DNA of 64,000 nucleotides from Chitinophaga costaii (GTDB taxonomy: Bacteria > Bacteroidota > Bacteroidia > Chitinophagales > Chitinophagaceae), in NCBI RefSeq assembly GCF_900094705.1, contig NZ_FMAR01000001.1:186001-250000 (forward strand), given 5' to 3'. Every line of letters starts with the position of its first letter. The stretch's first letter is position 1. Shown piece after piece: positions 1 to 8,114 of this stretch. Position numbers and translations under genes: made by a program. The notes below the pieces were generated by a model. The model was given only the letters and a program-made list of their open reading frames with translations, had not been told where the DNA came from and made no database searches.

Positions 1-1272
1 ATCCTGGTAAAAATTAAAGAAGAGCGCCAGATCCTGGTAGTTGCCTGCACCAGCAGGTTTGCGGAATGTGATGCCTTCTTCTGTGCGGCCGCTTTGCTGT
101 TCAAAATGCGTTAATGAAATAAATACCGGGATCCGGCTGCCTATTGGCGGTGTGGCATTATAAAGTACAGATTCATAGGGATAGAAAACATGTTTTGATA
201 ACTGGTAAAGCTGTTCATCCACGTACTCCAGCAAATCGCCTGCATCTTCTTTTCCGGCGATATTGAAAAAGCAGGGGCCGCCTGTAGCCAGCCATCCGAT
301 TGTTTGCATAAAATGCTGATCCGGTCTTTTGGATGCCATAATCTCAAAAACAAAAGTTTCCTGCCCGCTGTGTTGATGAAGCGACAGCATGATACCTGCC
401 ACCATCAACGTTAGTAAGCCGGTTTCGCATTGCCGGCGATACCGCTCTATCCGGGTAAAAGTGTCTGTTGGGTAAGCATAATGAATTTCTCCGCCCTCAC
501 TCATCTCATACCGGCGGATAACCGGGGCCACAAAACGTTCATCAACAAAAGGCAATTTGTACAACCGGTCTTTTACCTCCGCCACCTTTTGCAGGTGCCG
601 CTGCTCAAAAGCCTGCCGGGCCGGCTCTTTAATCAACCGCAACATGGGCATCCCATTTTTTAATACAGACTCCCAGTAGTTACGGTATTTATCACCCCTG
701 GAGGTGTTCAGCAACTCCTGTTCAAAACGCACGTATGCACTGTATTGCACGGCAGGATCAAATACATGCTGCCCGCCGGAAAGGAACAATGCAGCCATCT
801 CTTTCATGCCGTCAACAAAAAGCCTGGTGGAATACTGATCCGTTACCAGGTGATGGAAAATAAAGTGTACCGACAGGTCATGCGGGGTATATTCCATCAC
901 CAAAATACGAAACAAGGGCCCTTGTTCTATATCAAAAGGCGTTAGCAGGGAAGCTTTCAGCATCTCCCTGGCGGCGGCTTCTGCGGCAGCAGGCTCCAGG
1001 TGGGTTAAATCTCTCTTATCAAAATCAATAACAAAAGTATCGGGCGTATGAATTACCTGGTATAAGGTGCCGTCGATTACCTGCAGCGTGGTACGAAAAA
1101 TTTCATATTGTTCCAGCATCCGCAACATGATCTGCTGGTTCAGTTCCAGGTCGAATGCATCCAGCCGCAGCGACAATTCAAGGTTAAACGGCGCTTTATC
1201 GGACCGTACGTGGTACAACATCCACTCCCGCCGCTGCGTTGCGCTGCTGGCAAATATTTTAGCTACTGGCAT
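1..1272 (-). CDS. NRPS-type condensation domain protein (partial, runs off left edge)
   Basis: This frame is open from an ATG at 1272 to the left edge, giving 424 residues with no stop. The start overlaps the last 10 bases of the upstream antiterminator gene, which points to translational coupling. Condensation-domain motifs are visible: SATQRREWML (residues 10-19, like C1), YEIFRTTL (56-63, like C2) and HHLVTDQ (140-146), the HHxxxDG active-site motif with the usual Gly replaced by Gln. IGWLATGG near residue 320 resembles C5. Such domains join aminoacyl or acyl thioesters in nonribosomal peptide synthesis. Whether adenylation and carrier domains follow cannot be seen. It could also be a stand-alone condensation or acyltransferase protein. 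Confidence 0.8.
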   Translation of the reverse strand, partial: MPVAKIFASSATQRREWMLYHVRSDKAPFNLELSLRLDAFDLELNQQIMLRMLEQYEIFRTTLQVIDGTLYQVIHTPDTFVIDFDKRDLTHLEPAAAEAAAREMLKASLLTPFDIEQGPLFRILVMEYTPHDLSVHFIFHHLVTDQYSTRLFVDGMKEMAALFLSGGQHVFDPAVQYSAYVRFEQELLNTSRGDKYRNYWESVLKNGMPMLRLIKEPARQAFEQRHLQKVAEVKDRLYKLPFVDERFVAPVIRRYEMSEGGEIHYAYPTDTFTRIERYRRQCETGLLTLMVAGIMLSLHQHSGQETFVFEIMASKRPDQHFMQTIGWLATGGPCFFNIAGKEDAGDLLEYVDEQLYQLSKHVFYPYESVLYNATPPIGSRIPVFISLTHFEQQSGRTEEGITFRKPAGAGNYQDLALFFNFYQD

Positions 1273-1778
1273 ACGGGAAGCATTAAATCCTGCGAAGGAA
1301 TGGAAAGCAATACGTTTCCCTGAAGAATATGCACACGTACCAGTATTTTACGGGTATTGGCATACTGCACTACTTCACAAGACATCCCTGTAAGCGGCCC
1401 GCTGCCTATGCACAGCTTTTGCCCGGGTGGAAAACGCTGCATGGATACTTCCAGCCCCACATTATATGCCAGGGCCATTTTTATATCTTTGATTATATCT
1501 TCATGTACTTCGGCGAGCGACTTACCATTACGCACAAAATAAAGTGAACCTTCCATATCAATAACAGAAAAGTAATCCCTTACATGCCTGAGAAAAATAA
1601 ATATATACGAGGGGAATAGCGGTTCGTCAATGCTTTTTTTCCTATCACCCCATTTCCTGATGGATTTCATCATGGGCAGAAAGGAATCGATCTGCATGTT
1701 TAAAAGCCGGGTATTAACTTTTTTCTCATGCCGGGGACGGGTATACAACAAATACCAACCTTCTCTGAAAGTTTGCAT
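1263..1778 (-). CDS. UpxY/NusG-family specialised transcription antiterminator
   Basis: This 171-residue protein has an N-terminal NGN domain (residues 7-100; WYLLYTRPRHEKKV, then FPSYIFIFL) and a C-terminal KOW-like part (about 115-165; GPLTGMSCEVV, ILVRVHILQG). It is the layout of NusG paralogues that load onto RNA polymerase and let it read through one long operon. In Bacteroides, UpxY proteins act on capsule operons. Related paralogues are known beside large polyketide or peptide synthase operons in other bacteria. Its stop overlaps the start of the condensation-domain gene, so I infer that it antiterminates that biosynthetic operon. It is unlikely to be the housekeeping NusG, because it is divergent and lacks the ribosomal and secE neighbours. 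Confidence 0.85.
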   Translation of the reverse strand: MQTFREGWYLLYTRPRHEKKVNTRLLNMQIDSFLPMMKSIRKWGDRKKSIDEPLFPSYIFIFLRHVRDYFSVIDMEGSLYFVRNGKSLAEVHEDIIKDIKMALAYNVGLEVSMQRFPPGQKLCIGSGPLTGMSCEVVQYANTRKILVRVHILQGNVLLSIPSQDLMLPVCQ

Positions 1779-2181
1779 ATCAAAAGGGTTATCTGCAAAG
1801 ACCAGTTACAGCGCTTCGCATTGGTTAAATAATTAAACAGCTACCGCTACGGTCAACACCATTTAGTGTTTCCGGGAAAGGATCAGGTGGAGATAGGTTG
1901 AAAAAAGGGTTTCCACTATCATCGCAAATTACATTATTCAACAATAACCTGCGCTAGTAGAATCACGAATTTAAGATGCGGTTTTTACTACGTTACAAGT
2001 GGATGGGGCAACTAACTGTCTTTTCGTAAAACCCGCTATTATATTAGGTATTTATACTAAAGACTTGTTCAACAGTTTATTCTATTTTGCACGGTATACA
2101 ATGTGCATTGTAAAGCGGCCAGGTGTGAGCGGCATAAGCGGTAGCTATGGTCTGCAGCGGGAAATACAGCCCCATAGCCAG
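1779..2181 (-). promoter_or_regulatory. leader and promoter region of the UpxY/NRPS operon
   Basis: About 400 bases without a credible gene separate the PIG-L gene from the antiterminator gene. A long untranslated leader is expected where a specialised NusG paralogue must be recruited. A dyad TACAATGTGCATTGTA lies at 2097-2112 (two perfect 7-base arms) and could be an operator. I could not fix a promoter or a pause site with confidence. The forward ORF across this stretch has no recognisable protein character. Confidence 0.35.
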
Positions 2182-2985
2182 CTACAACGAGCGATACACA
2201 GAGCGTTTGAAACACCACGGGATAAAAGAAGTATCCTCTGCAATGGTGGAATGACCATACAGCTTATACAACGACTGATGATAGGTGGTAAACATCCCGA
2301 TTTTCCAAAACAACTCTTCCTCATTCAATATACCGCCTGTGTACAATATGTCGTAATCCACATACGCACGCTTGCGGCATGGTTGGTAAGCAGCCGTACT
2401 GCGCACCAGTTTAGCTGTATTATAATGATCGTTATGGTCGCGCGGGTTCATTACTACATCTTCTTCCGGGAAACACAGCAGCACATCCTCCAGGGATAAT
2501 CCATCCGCTTCTTTGCGGATAATAGCATCCAGCGTTTGTGCCAGCTCCTGCCAGTTGTTGTATGCCGCTGTACCGTCAACACTTTCCAATCGCTGTATGT
2601 CCCCGCTGGCAAACCTTTCCAGGCTTTGCTGCCCATAGGCGGTAAACCCGGAACCATCGTAAGCGCCATCCGGTAAACGCAGAAAATAGCAGGTGCAATT
2701 ATTAGCCGTGACGGTAAACAACTGCTTATCGTTAATTTGTACATACGCTTCCTTGTAGGCATAACTTTCGTCGGCCGACATACAAAAAATCATCGAGTCG
2801 ATAGCTGCCTGTTCACGCGCTTTCCAATACTGCTCTTCTTTGCCCGCGTCGCCTGCGGTGGTATGTACGATCACTACTTTACATGATTTATCCATCATGT
2901 CGTTACTTACTTCGGGCGCCATAAACAGTTGCCAGTCATCGGCATGGGCAATAAAGTAGCATCGGATTGTTGGGTTGTGCTGCAT
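2182..2985 (-). CDS. PIG-L (LmbE-like) family deacetylase
   Basis: This is a 267-residue protein. The metal-binding signature AHADD at residues 13-17 corresponds to the AHPDD motif of zinc-dependent PIG-L/LmbE N-deacetylases, with Pro replaced by Ala. A second histidine cluster, RDHNDH near residue 180, matches the family's HxxH element. Members remove acetyl groups from N-acetylglucosamine-type substrates, for example in glycolipid, thiol or antibiotic biosynthesis. It has no signal peptide and is probably cytoplasmic. It lies upstream of the UpxY/condensation genes on the same strand, about 400 bases away, so it may tailor the same product, but that link is inference. The substrate is unknown. 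Confidence 0.8.
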   Translation of the reverse strand: MQHNPTIRCYFIAHADDWQLFMAPEVSNDMMDKSCKVVIVHTTAGDAGKEEQYWKAREQAAIDSMIFCMSADESYAYKEAYVQINDKQLFTVTANNCTCYFLRLPDGAYDGSGFTAYGQQSLERFASGDIQRLESVDGTAAYNNWQELAQTLDAIIRKEADGLSLEDVLLCFPEEDVVMNPRDHNDHYNTAKLVRSTAAYQPCRKRAYVDYDILYTGGILNEEELFWKIGMFTTYHQSLYKLYGHSTIAEDTSFIPWCFKRSVYRSL

Positions 2986-3114
2986 AAGGGTAAAGTTGTA
3001 AATGGATTAACGTGATCCGGGATTTTCTACAAATTAAAAGTATTCCGATTAAAAAACACAATACCAGAAATTATTTCAAACAGCCATACGCAAACACACG
3101 ATAAATAACATCTC

Positions 3115-4308
3115 ATGATAAACCATTTGAAAAAAAATGCCGTACAAATAGAATGGGTGGGAAATGCACCAGGTAAGGAAAAGAAAATTGCTATGCTGGT
3201 CCCGCAATTCAATGAGAGCAAAAATCACAATTTTGAGTCAAGGCTCTGTTATTTTAAAACGATCTCCAAAAGCCATGAGCAGGAAATCGACCTGATCATT
3301 ATCGATGACGGCTCTACGGATAACAGCCTTGAAATCATTAACCAATACCTGCTAAAAAATCCGGGCGCCTTTTACCTGGCATCCATACGGCCCAATGCCA
3401 GTAAGGTAGGCGCGCTTTTTCTTACGGCGCTGTCTATTTCACATGAGTATGTAATCCTTTCTGATTTCGACACAGATACCATTGGCTTACAGCATATGCT
3501 CAACAGTATCTCTGAGCTATCCAGCGATGTGCGGCTCATGGGAGGCTACTTCCGGATGCTGCCCTTTGAAGGCACCGGGCATATTTTCCGCTATCAGCAA
3601 CTGGAATATACCATTGCCCGCAGCCTGTATAAATTTCATGCAGCAGAAAAAAGTATCCGCGTAATGCCCGGCGCCGGCTCCTGTTTCAAGCGCCAGGTAC
3701 TGGTAGACATCTACCATCATCACAGTGGTTTAAGAAACGGAGAAGACCGGGAAGCCACTGTGCTCGGCTTAAAACTGGGATACAAAACCATCTATCTCAA
3801 TAATATTCTCGCCCTCACACGACCTCCTCTTTCTATGAAAGCGCTCATAAAACAAAGAATACGCTGGAACCTTGGTTACCTGGAAACGCTTGCAAAAGAA
3901 CGTAATTACTACCTCCGCCTCATTGCCCGCGGAAAGAAAATCGGATTGGTTACCTTTATGGACCTCCTCACCATTGCATTTATTGTATTGCTCCCCGTGA
4001 TGCTGCTTACAACGTTGTTTCTCAGCCCGGTTTACTTCTTAATCAGTATCCTGGCAATATATATTTCACAGGTCGCATGGTGCGGCTACCTGATTTCCTC
4101 CGCACCACATGAAGCCCATGAATTTAAAAGCCGGCAGATAGAGGTGATCCTCGCCTACCCTGTACTGAAAATTGCGGTAGACTACTGCGCCTGGATGGGC
4201 GCCATTATTAAATACTTCAAACATCCAAAAGTAAAGGCGGTGCATTCACCGTTCCAGATACCCGCCGAAAAGGCAAAGCGCAAAGCAGAAAAAGCAAAAG
4301 CGTCGTAA
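3115..4308 (+). CDS. family 2 processive-type glycosyltransferase, membrane-bound
   Basis: This 397-residue protein shows the GT-A signatures of membrane GT2 enzymes: DDGSTD at 64-69 (nucleotide binding), DFDTD at 117-121 (metal-binding DxD), GED at 209-211 (catalytic acid) and QRIRW at 247-251 (the QxxRW motif of cellulose, chitin and hyaluronan synthase relatives). Hydrophobic segments between about 275 and 330, and again near 350-370, would anchor it in the inner membrane. The C-terminus is Lys/Ala-rich. It probably extends or transfers sugars to a polysaccharide or lipid, with unknown donor. It is divergent from the PIG-L gene across a 129-base gap, and a hairpin follows it at 4340-4371. 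Confidence 0.88.
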   Translation: MINHLKKNAVQIEWVGNAPGKEKKIAMLVPQFNESKNHNFESRLCYFKTISKSHEQEIDLIIIDDGSTDNSLEIINQYLLKNPGAFYLASIRPNASKVGALFLTALSISHEYVILSDFDTDTIGLQHMLNSISELSSDVRLMGGYFRMLPFEGTGHIFRYQQLEYTIARSLYKFHAAEKSIRVMPGAGSCFKRQVLVDIYHHHSGLRNGEDREATVLGLKLGYKTIYLNNILALTRPPLSMKALIKQRIRWNLGYLETLAKERNYYLRLIARGKKIGLVTFMDLLTIAFIVLLPVMLLTTLFLSPVYFLISILAIYISQVAWCGYLISSAPHEAHEFKSRQIEVILAYPVLKIAVDYCAWMGAIIKYFKHPKVKAVHSPFQIPAEKAKRKAEKAKAS

Positions 4309-4339
4309 GCAGGCGTTAATACCACTTAACGATATGCTA

Positions 4340-4371
4340 GAGGCCGTCTCATAAATATTTGAGGCGGCCTC
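4340..4371 (+). terminator. hairpin after the glycosyltransferase; also possible IS terminus
   Basis: An 11-base GAGGCCG[T/C]CTC stem with one G-T pair encloses a 10-base AT-rich loop and is followed by TTGTATT. It can serve as a terminator for the glycosyltransferase. The sequence also resembles the end of IS1182-type elements, whose degraded transposase starts about 70 bases further on, so it may instead mark the edge of the mobile region. Confidence 0.55.
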
Positions 4372-4438
4372 TTGTATTAAGGGCTTATTTTTATCATTCT
4401 GAGATAAACTTTAAAAACGGAGTACTTTGCCTATCATT

Positions 4439-4809
4439 TTAAGCAGCCTTTTTGCGGAGATTATGTGCTAATGCTAATAATCCTACTTCTATACTTAAGC
4501 AGCTATAGCAAGACAGACGAAGATGCCACCTTCATGCGAATGAAGGAAGATCATATGAAAAACGGGCAATTAAAGCCAGCCTATAACTTACAGATAAGTA
4601 CCAATAATCAATACATTGTCAATTACAGTCTTCATCAGAATACCACCGACACCAACACCCTGGAGCAACATCTGAATACGTTTATCAAACTGTATGAGAA
4701 GAAACCTGTTAATATCACTGCTGATGCAGGTTATGGAAGCGAGCAAAACTACGGGTGGCTTGAAAAAAAGCGAATTACAGCTTATGTGAAGTATAATCAT
4801 TTTGACTGA
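4439..4809. mobile_element. two opposed fragments of an IS1182-family transposase
   Basis: On the minus strand, 4498-4439 encodes 19 residues ending [14 protein letters not shown] plus a stop, the usual C-terminus of IS1182-type transposases. Immediately adjoining, on the plus strand from about 4490 to 4806, is an internal piece with [27 protein letters not shown] and [12 protein letters not shown], the catalytic DDE region of the same family. Because the two pieces point in opposite directions, the original element must have suffered an inversion plus deletion. The internal piece is cut at its 3' end by the IS3-type element. Nothing here can make an active transposase. Confidence 0.75.
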
Positions 4810-4887
4810 CCTCCCCCCAATAAATCGGGCAATTGAAAAGTAGAGAAATCGGGCAATAATTCATAATTTAAACATGAAAGATTGCTC

Positions 4888-5376
4888 ATGAAAAAAACAA
4901 AATTTACCGAAAGCCAGATTGTGTTTGCGCTTAAGCAGGCGGACAGTGGTGTAAAGATCCAAGAAGTATGCCGGCAAATGGGTGTCAGCGAAGCTACTTT
5001 TTACAACTGGAAGAAAAAGTATGGAGGACTTGGAATGAGTGAGCTAAGGCAACTGAAGCAACTTCAGGACGAAAATGCGAAGCTGAAGCAGATTGTCGCA
5101 GATTTAAGCCTGGACAAACAGATGTTGCAGGATGTGCTAAAAAAAATCTTTGAAAACCCGTCAACTACGGCAGTTGGTAACCCATTTAACTGCCGACTAC
5201 CAGGTATCCCTTCGAAGAGCCTGCCGCGTAGTTTGCATGCCCTGGTCCAATTGGCATTACCGTTCGCGCCGCCGAGAAGATCGGCACCTTCGCCAACGAA
5301 TGCGCGAGATTGCAGAGGCGAGGGTCAGATATGGGATGTGGCGGATTTACATACTGTTACGCAGAGAGGGGTTTAA
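4888..5376 (+). CDS. IS3-family transposase orfA (HTH protein)
   Basis: The recognisable part is the first 85-90 residues: a helix-turn-helix (FTESQIVFALKQ ... VSEATFYNWKKKYGGL) followed by a leucine-zipper-like helix (LRQLKQLQDENAKLKQIV, then LSLDKQMLQDVL). It binds the element ends and normally forms the N-terminal part of a frameshift fusion transposase. I chose ATG 4888 over the TTG six bases upstream. After the run of eight A at 5139-5146 the frame stays open for 77 more codons, but that tail is only the shadow of orfB. orfB lies in the +1 frame, so the usual -1 slip would hit a TGA. This copy may have lost one A. Confidence 0.8.
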   Translation: MKKTKFTESQIVFALKQADSGVKIQEVCRQMGVSEATFYNWKKKYGGLGMSELRQLKQLQDENAKLKQIVADLSLDKQMLQDVLKKIFENPSTTAVGNPFNCRLPGIPSKSLPRSLHALVQLALPFAPPRRSAPSPTNARDCRGEGQIWDVADLHTVTQRGV

Positions 5377-5986
5377 GGACAATCATAAAAGGATTCATAG
5401 GATCTACAAAGAAGAAGGGCTTAACCTACGCAGCAAAAGACCACGAAGGAATAAATCAGCGGCACACCGTCTGGAAAGACCCAATATCACTAATTTACAC
5501 CAATGTTGGAGCATGGATTTCGTAGCCGATGCTCTCTTCGACGGACGTAAATTCAGGTCGTTAACTATAGTCGATAATTTTAGTCGCTACTGCCATGCGA
5601 TCCGGGTCGGGAAATCCATCAAGGGGATAGATGTAGTGGAGGCTCTGGAAACTCTTAAGCGGGAGAATGGCACCGTCCCAAAACGGATACAAGTCGATAA
5701 TGGAAGTGAATTTATCTCGAAGGATTTTGATCGATGGGCATATGAAAACAAGGTTGTGCTGGACTATTCTAGACCAGGTAAACCTACAGACAACCCATTC
5801 ATAGAATCCTTCAACGGTTCATTCAGGGATGAGTGCTTAAACGTAAACTGGTTCTTATCCTTGGATGATGCCTATGAGAAAATTAGCAACTGGGTACAAG
5901 AGTATAATACCTTTAGACCACATAGCTCATTAAACGAGCTAACACCTGCTCAGTTTGTAGCCAATTGCAAACAGAACGAATATTGA
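5150..5986 (+). CDS. IS3-family transposase orfB (DDE integrase domain)
   Basis: This is a 278-residue catalytic subunit with an HTH-like HTH_21 region (about 45-95) and an rve core. All three catalytic positions are present: WSMDF (first Asp), QVDNGSEF (second Asp) and FIESFNGSFRDECL (Glu). The C-terminus YNTFRPHSSLNELTPAQFV is typical for the IS407/IS3 groups. It is expected to be translated as a fusion with orfA at the A-run just upstream. TTG 5150 is the first start-like codon and is not necessarily used. The catalytic domain looks intact, although the element lacks a visible right end. Confidence 0.85.
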   Translation: MKTRQLRQLVTHLTADYQVSLRRACRVVCMPWSNWHYRSRRREDRHLRQRMREIAEARVRYGMWRIYILLRREGFKDNHKRIHRIYKEEGLNLRSKRPRRNKSAAHRLERPNITNLHQCWSMDFVADALFDGRKFRSLTIVDNFSRYCHAIRVGKSIKGIDVVEALETLKRENGTVPKRIQVDNGSEFISKDFDRWAYENKVVLDYSRPGKPTDNPFIESFNGSFRDECLNVNWFLSLDDAYEKISNWVQEYNTFRPHSSLNELTPAQFVANCKQNEY

Positions 5987-6140
5987 GATGGTAGAAATAA
6001 AAATAAATCCTGATGATAAAAAGACGTCTTTTGCGGCAGTAGAATATAACAACTCTAAGTGGAAAAGAATACAGGAGAAGCCGTTCTACCAGCGATGTTG
6101 CAATTGGACAGGTACAATAGATAAAGGGCAAGCAAATTAC

Positions 6141-6162
6141 CGACCCCTCTAATGAGGGGTCG
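6141..6162. terminator. perfect hairpin near the IS3/IS21 boundary
   Basis: CGACCCCTC and GAGGGGTCG form a perfect 9-bp stem with a 4-base loop. TTTTT follows nine bases later on the plus strand. It could end transcripts from the IS3 side, or from the short minus-strand reading frame that stops at 6174. The preceding 150 bases contain a 54-codon plus-strand frame (5988-6152) that I do not recognise. Confidence 0.5.
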
Positions 6163-6173
6163 CAACAGCATTT

Positions 6174-6335
6174 TTATCGCCCCGCGAATAATTTCCGGTC
6201 AATGCTCCAATAATCAAGCAGGCAATATAATATACCTTTCAATTCAACGGCAGAGCTATTATGGCTTACAAATTCCTTACTCATAGCCAGTTGTTCAAAC
6301 TCTTTTGCTGTAGATTCTGTTTTATGTTGACCCAT
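6174..6335 (-). pseudogene. 3' remnant of an unidentified gene truncated by IS21
   Basis: A 53-codon minus-strand frame ends ELKGILYCLLDYWSIDRKLF. Its only ATG lies inside the terminal repeat of the IS21 element, so the apparent start is created by the element. The natural gene probably extended upstream before the insertion. The helix-rich, Trp/Leu-containing end looks like a real protein C-terminus, but I do not recognise the family. A hairpin just beyond its stop would fit a terminator. Confidence 0.35.
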
Positions 6336-6505
6336 CATTCTGTTTTATGCTCACCCACCATTCTGGGATGTTGACCCAGCAATTTTGAAGGTCTTCCAGA
6401 ATTTTTATTCATCGATTCTGGCATGTTGACCCACCCAGGTTGCACTTTTGGTCACGAAGTACCATTGTCATTCTGGCATGTTGACCCACCTGCAAGTAGA
6501 AGATA

Positions 6506-8095
6506 ATGAGTAAGCGCTTTTTACGGTCATTTGCTCCAAAAAACAGGAGCATGGCACAAAAGCCCATAGCAATGGAACAGTTAAAACAGATCCTTCAACT
6601 TCAGCAGGATGGTATTGGTATACGGGAGATCGCTCGCCGGACTGGTATCAGCCGTAACAGCGTTCGTAAATACATTGGTCTACTTGCAAAAGATGCCCCT
6701 GTTGAAGCATGGGATAACAAAACGCTGGCTGATAGAGCCTATGGCAATGATAGCCTCAACCATGATACGGACCGATTACAGCAACTGATTATCCATTTTC
6801 AATATGCTCAGGGTGAACTCAATAAGACCGGTGTAACCCGCCAATTAATTTGGCAAGAGTACATCGGACAGCATCCAGATGGTTATGTATACAGCCATTA
6901 TTGCCACCACCTTAATCTATATTTGAAAAACAGGGACCTGTCCATGCACCTGGAATACCATGTAGCAGATATGATTATGATTGACTTTGCAGGCAAAAAG
7001 CTCTCTTACATAGATCCCTCTACCGGCGAGGTTATTCAATGCCAGACCTTTGTTGCCATCCTCCCTTTTAGCGGTCTTATTTTCTGTCTGGCAGTACACA
7101 CCCAGCAAACCGCAGATTTTACCACCTGTATCAATGCTATGCTGAGGTTCTATAGCGGTGTACCGGCTACTATTCTATGTGACAATCTAAAAACTGCAGT
7201 AACCCAGCCTAGCCGGTATGAACCCGTATTTACAGATATATGCCACCAGCTCAGCGAGCATTACAACACCACCTTCAGCGCAACCCGCCCTTACAGTCCC
7301 CGGGATAAAGTAATGGTAGAACGTGCTGTTAATATTGTTTATACACACGTATATGCCCCTTTAAGAAACCGGGAGTTTACCAGCCTGCAAACACTTAATG
7401 CTGCGATGCAAGAACAGCTACTACTGCTCAATAACAAGCCTTACAAGCATACTCCTTGTAGCCGCTGGTACTATTTTGAGCAGCAGGAACGTAGTGCCCT
7501 TAAGGCATTACCTACTGAGCCCTTTAGCGCTAAAAAAGTGGCCACCCTTACTGTTCAACGCAATTATCATATACAACTCTCGGAAGATCACCATTACTTC
7601 AGTGTGCCGTATGTGCATGTAGGAAAAAAGGTAAAAGTATTGTATGATCACCGGACAGTAGAAATATACCTGGACTATCAACGCATCGCACTACATATAC
7701 GCAATAGCCACAAGAAGGCCTACACGACACTTGCCGAACATATGCCTCCTCATCACCAGCATATGCAACAGATTAAAGGCTGGAATCGTGATGACCTGCT
7801 ATCCAAGGCGAACCGTATTGGGGCTTCTACCCATCAGGCAGCGGTACTCATGTTAGAAAATAGTATTTACATCGAACAGAATTATAAAGCTTGTTTCGGC
7901 ATGTTGATGCTCGCCAAAAAATACGGGACCGGGCGATTGGAGGCGGCCTGCCGCCGTATACTACAAGGTACCCGCGTTAATTATACAATGATCAAGAACG
8001 TACTGGAACGCGGCCTTGATAAGCAGCTACCGCAGGTGGGTACGCCACCAACACCAACTCACGAGAACATCAGGGGGAAAGAGCATTATCAATAA
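6506..8095 (+). CDS. istA: IS21-family transposase IstA
   Basis: This 529-residue transposase begins with an HTH region (about 20-55; LQLQQDGIGIREIARRTGIS, NSVRKYIG) and continues with an rve DDE core. IMIDFAGKKLSY supplies the first Asp, LCDNLKTAV the second and KVMVERAVNIVYTHVY the Glu. The C-terminal Mu-transposase-like region follows. It cuts and joins the IS ends as a complex with the ATPase IstB, encoded 19 bases downstream. Length and motifs match full-size family members, so this copy looks functional. An internal methionine (residue 15) is a possible alternative start. Confidence 0.92.
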   Translation: MSKRFLRSFAPKNRSMAQKPIAMEQLKQILQLQQDGIGIREIARRTGISRNSVRKYIGLLAKDAPVEAWDNKTLADRAYGNDSLNHDTDRLQQLIIHFQYAQGELNKTGVTRQLIWQEYIGQHPDGYVYSHYCHHLNLYLKNRDLSMHLEYHVADMIMIDFAGKKLSYIDPSTGEVIQCQTFVAILPFSGLIFCLAVHTQQTADFTTCINAMLRFYSGVPATILCDNLKTAVTQPSRYEPVFTDICHQLSEHYNTTFSATRPYSPRDKVMVERAVNIVYTHVYAPLRNREFTSLQTLNAAMQEQLLLLNNKPYKHTPCSRWYYFEQQERSALKALPTEPFSAKKVATLTVQRNYHIQLSEDHHYFSVPYVHVGKKVKVLYDHRTVEIYLDYQRIALHIRNSHKKAYTTLAEHMPPHHQHMQQIKGWNRDDLLSKANRIGASTHQAAVLMLENSIYIEQNYKACFGMLMLAKKYGTGRLEAACRRILQGTRVNYTMIKNVLERGLDKQLPQVGTPPTPTHENIRGKEHYQ

Positions 8096-8114
8096 TCATA
8101 TAAACTAAAAAACA

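Larger units (their letters stand above)
4807..5990 (+). mobile_element. IS3-family (IS407-like) element, right end not found
   Basis: The left end appears to be the TGACCTCCCCCC start at 4807, abutting the IS1182 fragment. orfA and orfB follow. I searched the 500 bases after orfB for the reverse complement of the left terminus (ending GGGGGGAGGTCA) and found none, so the right inverted repeat seems lost, and 5990 is only the end of the recognisable coding part. No target duplication can be defined. Confidence 0.7.

Noticed and set aside
1999..2499. 166-codon plus-strand frame over the PIG-L gene end
   Set aside because: It overlaps the PIG-L coding region antisense and continues into the leader; no recognisable protein.
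5153..5376. C-terminal half of the long orfA frame as a real protein part
   Set aside because: It is the out-of-frame reading of orfB; the family's orfA ends near residue 90.
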